DNA of 64,000 nucleotides. It comes from Kribbella pratensis. Its GTDB lineage: Bacteria; Actinomycetota; Actinomycetes; Propionibacteriales; Kribbellaceae. Shown piece by piece: positions 50,453 through 59,532 of the stretch. Location of the stretch: assembly GCF_004366075.1 (NCBI RefSeq), contig NZ_SODU01000001.1:930001-994000 (forward strand), read 5' to 3'. A program made the position numbers and the translations under genes. Numbering within the stretch: position 1 is the stretch's first letter; each line of letters opens with the position of its first letter. The notes under the pieces are model-generated. The model ran no database searches, had not been told where the DNA came from, and saw nothing but the letters and a program-made list of their open reading frames with translations.

Positions 50453-51544
50453 TCAGTCCGGGATGATGCGGTTGCCCTGCTCGTCCCAGTGCTCGGCGAC
50501 CTTCTTGCTCGGCTGGACCCGTGGCGGCTCACCCGGCATCTTCGGGTAGTCCGGCGGGAAGTTCAGTTCGCCGCCGGGAAGCTCCTCCCACAGCCGCAGC
50601 AACGGCTCCAGCGGGTACGCCGTGTCGTCCATGTCCGCCCACGGGTCGCCGTCGGCGAGGTACTCCGGAACCGTGTGCAGGTTGAACGCCCGCGGATCGT
50701 CGACCTCGGCGAGGCGCTCCCACGTCATCGGTGTACTCACCGGCGCCCCGGGTCGCGGCCGGAGCGACCAGGCGCCCGCGACCGTGCGGTCTCTGAGGTT
50801 CTGGTTGAAGTCCAGGAAGATCGAGGCCTCGCCGCGTTGCTCCTTCCACCAGGCGGTGGTCACACCGTCGTCGCGGCGTTCGAGCTCGCGGCCGAGGCCG
50901 ATGGCGGCGTGCCGGACCTCGTCGAAGCTCCACTCCGGCCGGATCCGCACGTAGATGTGGATGCCCCGGTTGCCGCTGGTCTTCGGATATCCGCGCAGGC
51001 CGAGCTCCTCGAGGAGTTCGCGGGCGACGCCGGCCACCCGCCGGGCATCTGCGAAGGTCGCGCCGGGCTGCGGGTCGAGGTCGATGCGCAGCTCGTCGGG
51101 ACGATCCAGATCGCCCTTGCGAACAGCCCACGGGTGGAAGGTCAGCGTCCCCATCTGCGCCGCCCATACCGCGGCGGCGGGCTCGCTCAGGCACAACTCG
51201 TCGATCGGGCGCCCGTTCGGCGTCAGCACGCGGCAGGTCTCGAGCCAGTCGGGCGCGCCCTTCGGGAGCCGCTTCGAGTAGAAGCCGTCCCCCGTCTGAC
51301 GACCGGTCGCGTCCACCGACAGCGTCATCCCTTCACGCCATCCGCCGGGCCAGCGTTCCAGAGCGACCGGGCGGTCGCCCGACGCTCGCATGAACGCGGG
51401 AGCCACCGCGACGAAGTACTCGCAGACCTGCAGTTTGGTGACCTCCGGAGCCCAGTCGGTCGCCTCGTAGGCCACCCGATCGGGGCTGGACACCCGGACC
51501 TCCCGGTCCCCCACGGTGAGCATCACCGCTGTGCTCTTCGCCAT
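50453..51544 (-). CDS. LigD-type polymerase/primase domain protein (stand-alone)
   Basis: A 363-residue protein equivalent to the polymerase domain of bacterial LigD (archaeo-eukaryotic primase fold). The catalytic aspartates are in DELRIDLDPQPGATFADARR, with SGNRGIHIYVRIRPEW following. No ligase or phosphoesterase domain is fused. Such proteins extend or fill gaps with ribonucleotides or dNTPs during non-homologous end joining. Ku is not in the window. TACGGT precedes the ATG at 51544 by 6 nt. Confidence 0.9.
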   Translation of the reverse strand: MAKSTAVMLTVGDREVRVSSPDRVAYEATDWAPEVTKLQVCEYFVAVAPAFMRASGDRPVALERWPGGWREGMTLSVDATGRQTGDGFYSKRLPKGAPDWLETCRVLTPNGRPIDELCLSEPAAAVWAAQMGTLTFHPWAVRKGDLDRPDELRIDLDPQPGATFADARRVAGVARELLEELGLRGYPKTSGNRGIHIYVRIRPEWSFDEVRHAAIGLGRELERRDDGVTTAWWKEQRGEASIFLDFNQNLRDRTVAGAWSLRPRPGAPVSTPMTWERLAEVDDPRAFNLHTVPEYLADGDPWADMDDTAYPLEPLLRLWEELPGGELNFPPDYPKMPGEPPRVQPSKKVAEHWDEQGNRIIPD

Positions 51545-51712
51545 GCCGTGACCGTATCGCCCCGGCCGGACAAATCCGCAGGATTTCCGTTGGGCGCACG
51601 GGAAAGGCAACTTTTCTCGACCTCTGGCCACGGTAGGTGACCGGGCGGTAACGTTCCTGCACCTCGTTCCTGGGGCGTGAGGCCCCCGGGACACCTGACA
51701 AGGAGCGCGAGG

Positions 51713-53320
51713 ATGAACAGATCCGCCCTGTTCGCCGCTGCGACTGCAGTGGCGACCACCACCGCCCTCGGACTGACCAGCGCCACCACAGCAACAGGCA
51801 CAGCGACCGGTGCGCCGACGGCGTCCCCTGTCCCCACCCCCGCCGCGGCCGTCGCCAAGGCCAAGGAAGCGATCAGCAGCAACCTGACCGCGCTGCGGGC
51901 CACGACGGCCGACGCGTTCGTGGTCAAGGACGTGATCGTCGACAAGGACGGCTCCAGCCACGTCCGGATGGACCGCACGATCGGGGGCCTGCCGGTCCTC
52001 GGCGGCGACGTCGTCGTCCACCAGTCGAAGGACGGCGCCTTCAAGGGCGCCAGCCTGTCGCTGGGCAGGAGCGCGAACGTCGCCCGTACGCCGAAGGTCA
52101 GCAGCGCGACCGCTGCCACGAAGGCGCTCGCCAAGGGCCTGAAGGCCGACGGCAAGCCGAGTCTGGTGATCGAGGCCCGCAATGGCGCGCCGCGGCTGGC
52201 CTACCTGGTCACAGCGGTCGGCACCCAGGCCGACGGTACGCCGAGCCGCATCACGACGACGGTGGACGCCCTGACGGGCGCGAAGCTGGTCAGCGAGCAG
52301 CACATCGAGACCGCGACCGGTGACGGCAAGAGCCTGTACAGCGGGACGGTGCCGCTCCAGACCTCCACGGCGACCGGTGGCTTCACGCTGACCGATGCGA
52401 CCCGCGGCGGGGGCTACACCGCCGACGCGAACAACAAGACCGACTCGCTCCTGTGCCAGCTGTTCGGCTTCGGCTGCACGGCACCGACCCGGTTCACCGA
52501 CGCGGACAACCACTGGGGCACCGGCGCGAACTCCGACCGAGCCACGGCCGCCGTCGACGCGCACTACGGCGCCGCGACGACGTACGACTACTACAAGAAC
52601 GTCCACGGCCGGAACGGGATCTTCGGCGACGGCAAGGGCGTCCCGAGCCGCGTGCACTACGGCTCCAACTACGTGAACGCGTTCTGGGACGGCAAGCAGA
52701 TGACGTACGGCGACGGCGACAACGTCGTGGCGGGTCCGCTGGTCTCGATCGACGTGGCCGGCCACGAGATGTCCCACGGCGTCACCGAGCACACCGCGAA
52801 CCTCACGTACTCCGGCGAGTCCGGCGGCCTGAACGAGGCGACCAGCGACATCTTCGGCACGCTCGTCGAGTTCTACTCCAGCAACGCCTCCGACCCCGGT
52901 GACTACTACATCGGCGAGGAGATCATGAAGGACCGCCCGGCGCTCCGGTACATGGACAAGCCGAGCAAGGACGGCAACTCCGCCGACTGCTGGTCCTCCG
53001 GTGTCGGCAACCTCGACGTGCACTACTCCTCCGGCGTGGCGAACCACTTCGCCTACCTGCTTGCCGAGGGCACCGGCGCGAAGACGATCGGCGGCCTGCC
53101 GCACAACGGGTCGACCTGCAACGGCACGACGCTGGCCGGGATCGGGCACGACAAGCTCGGCAAGATCTGGTTCCGCGCGCTGACGACGTACATGACGAGC
53201 GGTACGACGTACGCGCAGGCCCGGACCGCCACGCTGAACGCGGCCACCGACCTGTACGGCGCCAGCAGCCCGGAGCGGGCCGCCGTCGCCGCCACCTGGT
53301 CGGCTGTCAGCGTGAACTGA
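51713..53320 (+). CDS. Secreted thermolysin-like metalloprotease (family M4)
   Basis: A 535-residue preproenzyme. It has a Sec signal peptide (residues 1-25), a propeptide with FTP and PepSY-like segments (about 40-205) and the M4 catalytic domain. The zinc site is HEMSH in SIDVAGHEMSHGVTEHTANL with the third ligand in GGLNEATSDIFG; the later active-site histidine is in NLDVHYSSGVANH. Two cysteines (CQLFGFGC) lie near the start of the mature enzyme. The start ATG follows AAGGAGCGCGAGG. A strong hairpin follows the stop by 10 bp. Confidence 0.94.
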   Translation: MNRSALFAAATAVATTTALGLTSATTATGTATGAPTASPVPTPAAAVAKAKEAISSNLTALRATTADAFVVKDVIVDKDGSSHVRMDRTIGGLPVLGGDVVVHQSKDGAFKGASLSLGRSANVARTPKVSSATAATKALAKGLKADGKPSLVIEARNGAPRLAYLVTAVGTQADGTPSRITTTVDALTGAKLVSEQHIETATGDGKSLYSGTVPLQTSTATGGFTLTDATRGGGYTADANNKTDSLLCQLFGFGCTAPTRFTDADNHWGTGANSDRATAAVDAHYGAATTYDYYKNVHGRNGIFGDGKGVPSRVHYGSNYVNAFWDGKQMTYGDGDNVVAGPLVSIDVAGHEMSHGVTEHTANLTYSGESGGLNEATSDIFGTLVEFYSSNASDPGDYYIGEEIMKDRPALRYMDKPSKDGNSADCWSSGVGNLDVHYSSGVANHFAYLLAEGTGAKTIGGLPHNGSTCNGTTLAGIGHDKLGKIWFRALTTYMTSGTTYAQARTATLNAATDLYGASSPERAAVAATWSAVSVN

Positions 53321-53330
53321 CAACCTGAGA

Positions 53331-53373
53331 GTTCACCGGTCCTGTCCCACTGGGGCGGACAGGACCGGTGAAC
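53331..53373 (+). terminator. Terminator after the M4 protease gene
   Basis: GTTCACCGGTCCTGTCC (53331-53347) and GGACAGGACCGGTGAAC (53357-53373) form a perfect 17-bp stem with a 9-nt loop, then AAACGTTTTG. It insulates the receiver-flavoprotein gene that starts 50 bp later. Confidence 0.85.
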
Positions 53374-53423
53374 AAACGTTTTGACCATTGCCACCGTGTT
53401 TGCGCGGACCTACCGTCACAGAC

Positions 53424-55151
53424 ATGGGTGGGGTGCCCGGGGGTGGGCCGCGGCTTCGTACAGCGCGGCCGGTACTGCTCGTCGTCGACGCTGACCCGGA
53501 GCGTCTGGAGCGGTGCGAGACCGAGTTGGACCGCGGCTTCGGCGCGGACTTCCGGGTCCGCGGCGAGGTGACGGCGGCGGCCGCGCTCGACTGTCTACGG
53601 CGCGCGCACGAGTGGGAGCAGCGGGTCGCCGTGGTGATGGTCGACCATGCGCTCCCCGATGACGAACGGGCCGAGATTCTCGCGGCGTCGCGGACGCTGC
53701 ACCCCGACGCGCGACGGGCGCTGCTGATCGAGTGGGGTGCCTGGGCGCGACGTACGACGGCATCGGCGATCCTGACCGCGATGTCGGTCGGCGACATCAA
53801 CTACTACGTGCTGAAGCCGTGGATCGCGCACGACGAACTGTTCCACCGCACGGTGGCGGAGTTCGTCCAGGAGTGGTCGCGCTTCGAGGTCGCCAACCTG
53901 CGTGAAGTGGTCGTGATCGCGGCCAGTACGTCCGTGCGCGGGCAGGCCGTGCGCAGTCTGCTGGCCCGCAACGGGATCCCGAGCGCGTTCCGGGACAGCG
54001 GTTCGGCGCTCGCGAACGACGTACTCGAGTTCATCGGCGAGCCGGACCCCGGCGACGGGGTGCTGGTGTGGATGCCGGCCGTCGGCGGTGCGGTCCTGCA
54101 CGATCCGACCGACGTGGAGATCGCCGAGGCGTGGGGCGTCCCGACCACGTTGGCGCCCGACGCGGACCGGTCGTTCGACCTGCTGGTCGTCGGGGCCGGA
54201 CCGGGCGGGCTGGCCGCGGCCGTGTACGGGTCGTCCGAGGGATTGCGGACGCTGGTCGTGGAGCGTGAGTCGATCGGTGGGCAGGCCGGGACGAGTTCGC
54301 TGATCCGCAACTATCTCGGGTTCTCGCGCGGCATTCGCGGGTCGGAGCTGGCCCAGCGCGGATACCAGCAGGCGTGGGTGTTCGGGGCGCATTTCGTGCT
54401 CATGCGGACAGTGGAGCGGCTGGAGAAGCGGGGCGATCAGTTCGTCGCCGCGATCGGTGCGGTGGGCGAGGTGACAGCCCGAGCCGTCGTGTTGGCGAGC
54501 GGCGTGTCCTACCGGCGCCTCGACGTACCGTCGCTGGAGAAGCTCGTGGGCGCCGGCGTGTACTACGGCGCGAGTGTGTCCGAGGCGCATGGTCTGCAGG
54601 ATCGGGATGCGTGCGTGGTCGGTGGTGGGAACTCGGCAGGGCAGGCGGTCCTGCACCTCGCGCGATACTGCCGGCGGGTGCTGCTGGTGATCCGTGGTGA
54701 GGATCTGGCGGCGAGCATGTCGCAGTACCTCATCGACGCGATCGTTGCCGCCGACAACGTCGTCGTGCGGGCGTCGAGCGAGGTGACCGGCGGCGGTGGC
54801 GACGGTCGGCTGGAGTACGTCGTACTGCGGGATCGGCGGACCGGTGACGAGGAGACGGTCCAGGCCGACGGACTCTTCGTGATGATCGGGGCGGTGCCGG
54901 GAACCGATTGGCTGCCGGCCGAGGTGGGGCGGGATGCGCACGGTTTCGTGCTGACCGGATCGGACGCCGCCGTGGATCCGCAGTGGCACGAGGATCGGCC
55001 GCCACAGCCGTACGAGACGACGGTGCCGGGTCTGTTCGCAGTCGGTGACGTACGGTGCGCCTCAGTGAAGCGGGTGGCGTCGGCGGTCGGTGAGGGATCG
55101 GTGGTGGTTTCGCAGATCCACACGCACCTCAAGGTCCGGTCGGATGCCTGA
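53424..55151 (+). CDS. Receiver domain fused to thioredoxin-reductase-like flavoprotein
   Basis: A 575-residue fusion. Residues 10-135 are a response-regulator receiver: acidic residues in LLVVDADPE, a candidate phosphoacceptor in VVMVDHALPD and the conserved lysine in YYVLKPW. Residues 250-570 are an FAD/NAD(P) oxidoreductase (LLVVGAGPGGLAAAVYGSSE; ACVVGGGNSAGQAVLHLARY). The redox CxxC of thioredoxin reductase is absent; YYGASVSEAHGL stands in its place. TACCGT at 53411-53416 precedes the ATG by 7 nt. The stop overlaps the cyclase start by 8 nt, so the two proteins are made together. Confidence 0.9.
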   Translation: MGGVPGGGPRLRTARPVLLVVDADPERLERCETELDRGFGADFRVRGEVTAAAALDCLRRAHEWEQRVAVVMVDHALPDDERAEILAASRTLHPDARRALLIEWGAWARRTTASAILTAMSVGDINYYVLKPWIAHDELFHRTVAEFVQEWSRFEVANLREVVVIAASTSVRGQAVRSLLARNGIPSAFRDSGSALANDVLEFIGEPDPGDGVLVWMPAVGGAVLHDPTDVEIAEAWGVPTTLAPDADRSFDLLVVGAGPGGLAAAVYGSSEGLRTLVVERESIGGQAGTSSLIRNYLGFSRGIRGSELAQRGYQQAWVFGAHFVLMRTVERLEKRGDQFVAAIGAVGEVTARAVVLASGVSYRRLDVPSLEKLVGAGVYYGASVSEAHGLQDRDACVVGGGNSAGQAVLHLARYCRRVLLVIRGEDLAASMSQYLIDAIVAADNVVVRASSEVTGGGGDGRLEYVVLRDRRTGDEETVQADGLFVMIGAVPGTDWLPAEVGRDAHGFVLTGSDAAVDPQWHEDRPPQPYETTVPGLFAVGDVRCASVKRVASAVGEGSVVVSQIHTHLKVRSDA

Positions 55152-56505
55152 GCGGAAGTTCGTCTACACGCCGGCCATGGTCGGGCTGACTGCCCTGGTG
55201 CTGCTCCTGCCGCTCGTGGGCCTCGCTATGGTGCTGCGGGAGCCACGGCTCGACGTGCATTGGGAGCATCATCCCGCACACTTCTGGCTGGTGCTGCTGA
55301 CTGCCGCGCTGAGCGCCGTACTCGCCTACACGACCGGCGCCGCGGCACTGCGGCGAGGTGATGCGCGGGTGCTGTTCGTGTCGCTGGCTTTCCTGTCCGC
55401 GGCAGGCTTTCTCGGCCTGCACGCGCTGGCGACGCCGAAGGTGCTGCTGGACACGCCGAACGCCGGCTTCACGCTCGCGACGCCGATCGGGGTCGCCTTG
55501 GCGTCGGCGTTCGCGTTCCTGTCGAGCCTGACCGTCTCCGGTATCGCGTGGGGACGAAGGCTGCGGGTCGGTCTGCTCGTGCTGATGGCCTTGTGGGCGG
55601 CTGCTTCGGTACTGCGGATCTGGCCGCTGCACGCGACGTCCGTACCGGAAGTTGCCGACGGCATCCTCACCACCCTCGCCGTACCCACGGTTGTCCTGTA
55701 CGGCGTTGCTGCCGCGAGGTACTTGCGGACGTGGTGGACGCGGCCGTCGCTGATGCTGCTGTCGATGATCGCGGCGTTCGTGCTGCTCGGCGAGGCGATG
55801 GTCGCGCTGGTGTTCGCGCGGAACTGGGCGTTGTCGTGGTGGGAGTGGCACGTGCTCATGCTCAGCGCGTTCGTGCTGGTCGTCGCCGGGGTCCGGATCC
55901 AGTGGTACGAGGAACGGTTCGCTGACCTGTACCAAGAGGACACGGTGTCGGGACGGCGCGAGCTGAGCGTGCTGTTCGCGGACCTGCAAGGGTTCACGTC
56001 GTTCTCGGAGCAGCACGACCCGTCCGAGGTCACGGCGATGCTCAACACGTACTTCCAGGTCGTCGTACCCCAGGTCGTCCAACGGCACGGCGGCGACGTC
56101 GACCGGATCATCGGGGACGCCTTGATGGTCACGTTCAACAAACGCGGCGACCAGCCGGACCATGCGCGACGAGCGGCCGAGGCCGGCCTGGCGCTGCAGG
56201 AGGCGGCGGCCGTCGTACAGGCAGCGCATACGAACTGGCCGCGGTTCCGGGTCGGGATCAACAGCGGGATCGCGTCCGTGACGCTGCTCGGGACGGAAGG
56301 CGGGAGAACGCATACCGTCATCGGGGACACCGTGAACGTCGCGTCGCGGATCGAGGGGAAGGCCCCGGGTGGGACGGTCGCGATCGGGCCGGCGACGAAG
56401 GCGCTGCTGCCGGAGGCGCGCACCGAGTCCCTCGGGCTGGTCAGTTTGAAGGGAAAGGCCGAGCCGGTCGAGGTCTACCGCCTACTGGCGTTGCGCGGCG
56501 AATGA
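55144..56505 (+). CDS. Membrane-bound class III adenylate/guanylate cyclase
   Basis: A 453-residue protein with about seven membrane helices (residues 10-265) and a C-terminal cyclase domain (about 285-450). The first metal-binding aspartate is in ELSVLFADLQGFTSFSEQ, the second in GGDVDRIIGDALMVTF, and the transition-state residues lie in VIGDTVNVASRIEGKA (NxxxR). The substrate-selecting positions cannot be assigned with confidence, so adenylate is only the default. It starts 8 nt before the end of the receiver-flavoprotein gene, which suggests that redox or phospho-signals feed into cyclic nucleotide synthesis. Confidence 0.92.
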   Translation: MPERKFVYTPAMVGLTALVLLLPLVGLAMVLREPRLDVHWEHHPAHFWLVLLTAALSAVLAYTTGAAALRRGDARVLFVSLAFLSAAGFLGLHALATPKVLLDTPNAGFTLATPIGVALASAFAFLSSLTVSGIAWGRRLRVGLLVLMALWAAASVLRIWPLHATSVPEVADGILTTLAVPTVVLYGVAAARYLRTWWTRPSLMLLSMIAAFVLLGEAMVALVFARNWALSWWEWHVLMLSAFVLVVAGVRIQWYEERFADLYQEDTVSGRRELSVLFADLQGFTSFSEQHDPSEVTAMLNTYFQVVVPQVVQRHGGDVDRIIGDALMVTFNKRGDQPDHARRAAEAGLALQEAAAVVQAAHTNWPRFRVGINSGIASVTLLGTEGGRTHTVIGDTVNVASRIEGKAPGGTVAIGPATKALLPEARTESLGLVSLKGKAEPVEVYRLLALRGE

Positions 56506-56577
56506 TCACCCCTGCCTTCGGCACGTGTTCACGTGTTGGACCTTGGAAGGACCGCATACCGGTGTGAGAATCCGGGA

Positions 56578-58968
56578 ATGTCTGCCCTGTACCGATCACG
56601 GCGCCGCCTGGGCGCTCTCGTGGTCACTTCGAGTCTCGTCTTAGCCGGCGCTGCCGCACTGATCGCTCGGCCCGCCGACGCCGCGTCCGCCGATGTGCTC
56701 ATCACCGAGGTGTACGGCGGTGGCGGCAACAGCGGCGCGCCGTACCAGAACGACTTCGTGGAGCTGACCAACAACAGCTCGGCCCCGGCCGACGTGAGCG
56801 GCTGGTCGATCCAGTACGCCTCGTCCACCGGATCGTCGTGGCAGGTGACGAAGCTGACCGGAACCATCGCGCCCGGAGCCGCCTACCTGGTCCAGGAGGG
56901 CGCCGGCGCCGGGAACGGCCAGCCCCTTCCGACGGCCAACGCGACCGGGACCATCCTGATGTCCGCGGCCACCGGCAAGGTCGCGCTGGTCACGAACCAG
57001 ACCGCCCTCGCCTGCGGCGCCACCACCTGCCACGCGGACGCGGGCGTCAAGGACTACGTCGGCTACGGCAGCGCGACGGACTCCGAGACCGCACCCGCGC
57101 CGGGCCTGTCGAACACGACCTCGGCCGCGCGGATCGACCCGGCGAAGGACACCGACAACAACAGTGCCGACTTCGCCGCGGGCAACCCGTCGCCGGGCAC
57201 ACTCACCGGTGGTCCGGCCGAGCCGCCGGTGGACGCGAAGATCCACGACATCCAGGGCGCCGCGCACCGGTCTCCGCTGGACGGCAAGCAGGTCGCGAAC
57301 GTCACCGGTGTGGTGACGGTGAAGGGCAGCAACGGGTTCTGGTTCCAGGACCCGCAACCGGACGCGGACCCGGCCACCAGCGAGGGCCTGTTCGTGTTCA
57401 CCAGCTCCGCGCCGACGGTCTCCGTGGGCGACGCCGTGACGGTCGAAGGTTCGGTCGCCGAGTTCCGCCCGGGCGGCTCCGGCGGTACGACGAACCTGAC
57501 GACCACCGAGCTGACCAACCCGAAGGTCACCGTGACCGGGACTGCCGCCGTACCTGCGCCGACCATCGTCGGAGCGGGCGGGCGCGTGCCGCCGTCGACC
57601 GTGATCGAGGACGACGCGTCCGGTGACGTGGAAACGACCAGCACGGCGTTCGACCCGGCTACCGACGGTCTCGACTTCTGGGAGTCGCTGGAGGGGATGT
57701 GGCTGGGGATCAACCAGCCTGAGGTCACCGGTCCGACGAGTTCGTTCCGCGAACTGTCCGTCGTACCGGCTGGTGCGGGTGTGCGCACGGTCCGCGGCGG
57801 GATCCTGCTGCAGAAGACCGACAGCAACCCGGAGCGGGTGCTGCTGGACGACGTACTGACCGCGATCCCGGACGCGAAGACGGGCGACAAGCTGGCCGGT
57901 GTGGTGACAGGCGTCCTCGACTACTCGTTCGGCAACTTCAAGCTGTTGCCGACCACCACGCCGACCGTGATCGACGGCGGGGTCAAGCGCGAGACGACCA
58001 AGGCCTCGTCGCCGGTGCAGCTGTCGGTGGCGACGTTCAACGTGGAGAACCTGGACCCGTCCGACGGCGACGCCAAGTTCGACGGGCTGGCCCAGGCGGT
58101 CGTGCACAACCTCGCGTCGCCGGACATCCTCGGACTCGAGGAGGTCCAGGACGACGACGGCGCGGTCAACTCCGGTACGACGAGCGCGGACAAGACGCTC
58201 GGCCTGCTGGCGGCGGCGATCGTGAAGGCGGGCGGGCCGCAGTACACCTGGAAGCAGATCGACCCGGTGAACAACGCCGAAGGCGGCGAGCCAGGCGGCA
58301 ACATCCGGGTCGCGTTCCTGTACCGGACGGACAAGGCGGTGAAGTTCGTCGACACACCCGGCGGGACCTCGACGACACCGACCACGATCGTCACGGACAA
58401 CGCCGGCCGGCCGCACCTGAGCGCGTCGCCGGGCCGGATCGACCCGGCCAACCCGACCTGGGCCGCCACCCGGGTGCCGCTCGCGGGCGAGTTCAAGTGG
58501 CACGGGCAGACCGTGTTCGTGGTCGTGAACCACTTCAGTTCGAAGGGCGGCGACAACCCGCTGTGGGGCCGCTTCCAGCCGCCGGTGCAGGTGACCGCGG
58601 AGAAGCGGCACCAGCAGGCGACCGTGGTGCGCGGGTTCGTGGACCAGATCCTGGCCAAGGACAAGGGCGCGAACGTCGTCGTCCTCGGTGACCTGAACGA
58701 CTTCGACTGGTCGCAGACCGCGGACATCCTGGTCGGCTCGGGCAAGACCGCGCTGATCGACCTGCCGCGGACACTGCCGCTGCCGGAGCGGTACAGCTAC
58801 GTGTTCGAGGGCAACAGCCAGATCCTGGACCAGATCCTGATCTCGCAGAACCTGCGGCCGGCGTCGGCGTACGACGTCGTCCACATGAACGCGGAGTTCC
58901 CGGACCAGATCTCCGACCACGACCCGCAGGTGGTGAAACTGGTCCCGCTGCCGTCCTGGGTGCGGTAA
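56578..58968 (+). CDS. Secreted nuclease, ExeM/NucH-like (lamin-tail domain plus endonuclease/exonuclease/phosphatase)
   Basis: A 796-residue exported protein: signal peptide (residues 1-37), lamin-tail domain (about 40-150, ADVLITEVYGGGGNSGAPYQ), OB-fold-like middle (about 225-480) and an endonuclease/exonuclease/phosphatase domain (about 485-790) with LSVATFNVENLDPSD, ILGLEEVQD, VVVLGDLNDFDWS and the C-terminal ISDHDPQVV. These contain the metal-binding and catalytic N, E, D and DH residues. It should degrade extracellular DNA. The ATG at 56578 fits the signal peptide. A hairpin follows the stop by 30 bp. Confidence 0.93.
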   Translation: MSALYRSRRRLGALVVTSSLVLAGAAALIARPADAASADVLITEVYGGGGNSGAPYQNDFVELTNNSSAPADVSGWSIQYASSTGSSWQVTKLTGTIAPGAAYLVQEGAGAGNGQPLPTANATGTILMSAATGKVALVTNQTALACGATTCHADAGVKDYVGYGSATDSETAPAPGLSNTTSAARIDPAKDTDNNSADFAAGNPSPGTLTGGPAEPPVDAKIHDIQGAAHRSPLDGKQVANVTGVVTVKGSNGFWFQDPQPDADPATSEGLFVFTSSAPTVSVGDAVTVEGSVAEFRPGGSGGTTNLTTTELTNPKVTVTGTAAVPAPTIVGAGGRVPPSTVIEDDASGDVETTSTAFDPATDGLDFWESLEGMWLGINQPEVTGPTSSFRELSVVPAGAGVRTVRGGILLQKTDSNPERVLLDDVLTAIPDAKTGDKLAGVVTGVLDYSFGNFKLLPTTTPTVIDGGVKRETTKASSPVQLSVATFNVENLDPSDGDAKFDGLAQAVVHNLASPDILGLEEVQDDDGAVNSGTTSADKTLGLLAAAIVKAGGPQYTWKQIDPVNNAEGGEPGGNIRVAFLYRTDKAVKFVDTPGGTSTTPTTIVTDNAGRPHLSASPGRIDPANPTWAATRVPLAGEFKWHGQTVFVVVNHFSSKGGDNPLWGRFQPPVQVTAEKRHQQATVVRGFVDQILAKDKGANVVVLGDLNDFDWSQTADILVGSGKTALIDLPRTLPLPERYSYVFEGNSQILDQILISQNLRPASAYDVVHMNAEFPDQISDHDPQVVKLVPLPSWVR

Positions 58969-58996
58969 CCCTGAGTGTTGCGGCAGTCTTACGTGG

Positions 58997-59030
58997 GGCG
59001 CCCGGGCGGGATTTTCCTTGCCCGGGCGCC
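58997..59030 (+). terminator. Terminator between the nuclease and msrB genes
   Basis: GGCGCCCGGGC (58997-59007) pairs perfectly with GCCCGGGCGCC (59020-59030) around an AT-rich 12-nt loop. It ends 1 nt before the GATACT -10 element of msrB. Confidence 0.75.
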
Positions 59031-59042
59031 GATACTTGAGTC

Positions 59043-59459
59043 GTGACTGATTCCACCAAGCAGTACGCCGTACAGAAGTCCGAGGCGGAGTGGAAGGCCG
59101 AGCTCTCCCCCGCCGAGTTCCACGTGCTGCGCCAGGCCGGCACCGAGCGGCCGTTCGTCGGTGAGTACACCGACACCAAGACGGTCGGCGTGTACAAGTG
59201 CCGGGCGTGCGACGCGGAGCTGTTCCGGAGCGAGACCAAGTTCGACTCGCACTGCGGCTGGCCGTCGTTCTTCGCGCCGCTCGCCGAGGACCGGGTCGAG
59301 TACATCGAGGACCACGCCCTCGGCATGAAGCGCGTCGAGGTCCGCTGCGCCAACTGCGGCTCCCACCTCGGCCACGTCTTCGAGGGCGAGGGCTACGGCA
59401 CCCCCACGGACCTCCGCTACTGCATCAACAGCATCAGCCTCACCCTCGCGCCGGCCTGA
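59043..59459 (+). CDS. msrB: Peptide methionine (R)-S-oxide reductase
   Basis: A 138-residue MsrB. The zinc site is formed by two CxxC pairs (YKCRACDAEL and VRCANCGSHLGH), and the catalytic cysteine is in LRYCINSISL near the C-terminus, with HCGWPSFF typical of the substrate pocket. It repairs R-methionine sulfoxide in proteins. GATACT lies 6 nt before the GTG, so the message is probably leaderless. No msrA is nearby. Confidence 0.96.
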   Translation: MTDSTKQYAVQKSEAEWKAELSPAEFHVLRQAGTERPFVGEYTDTKTVGVYKCRACDAELFRSETKFDSHCGWPSFFAPLAEDRVEYIEDHALGMKRVEVRCANCGSHLGHVFEGEGYGTPTDLRYCINSISLTLAPA

Positions 59460-59532
59460 GCCGCGCCTGACCGACGCTAGCCCGGTGGGGTCCTAGACTG
59501 GGGCGGCTGGTGGAGTCTGGGGAAGGAAATTG

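Noticed and set aside
50389..50460. A possible ECF41 promoter before the AhpD-like gene, since such genes are typical ECF41 targets
   Set aside because: The upstream sequence has TGACACT and two CGTC motifs but no TGTCACA at the right spacing, and no sigma gene is adjacent.
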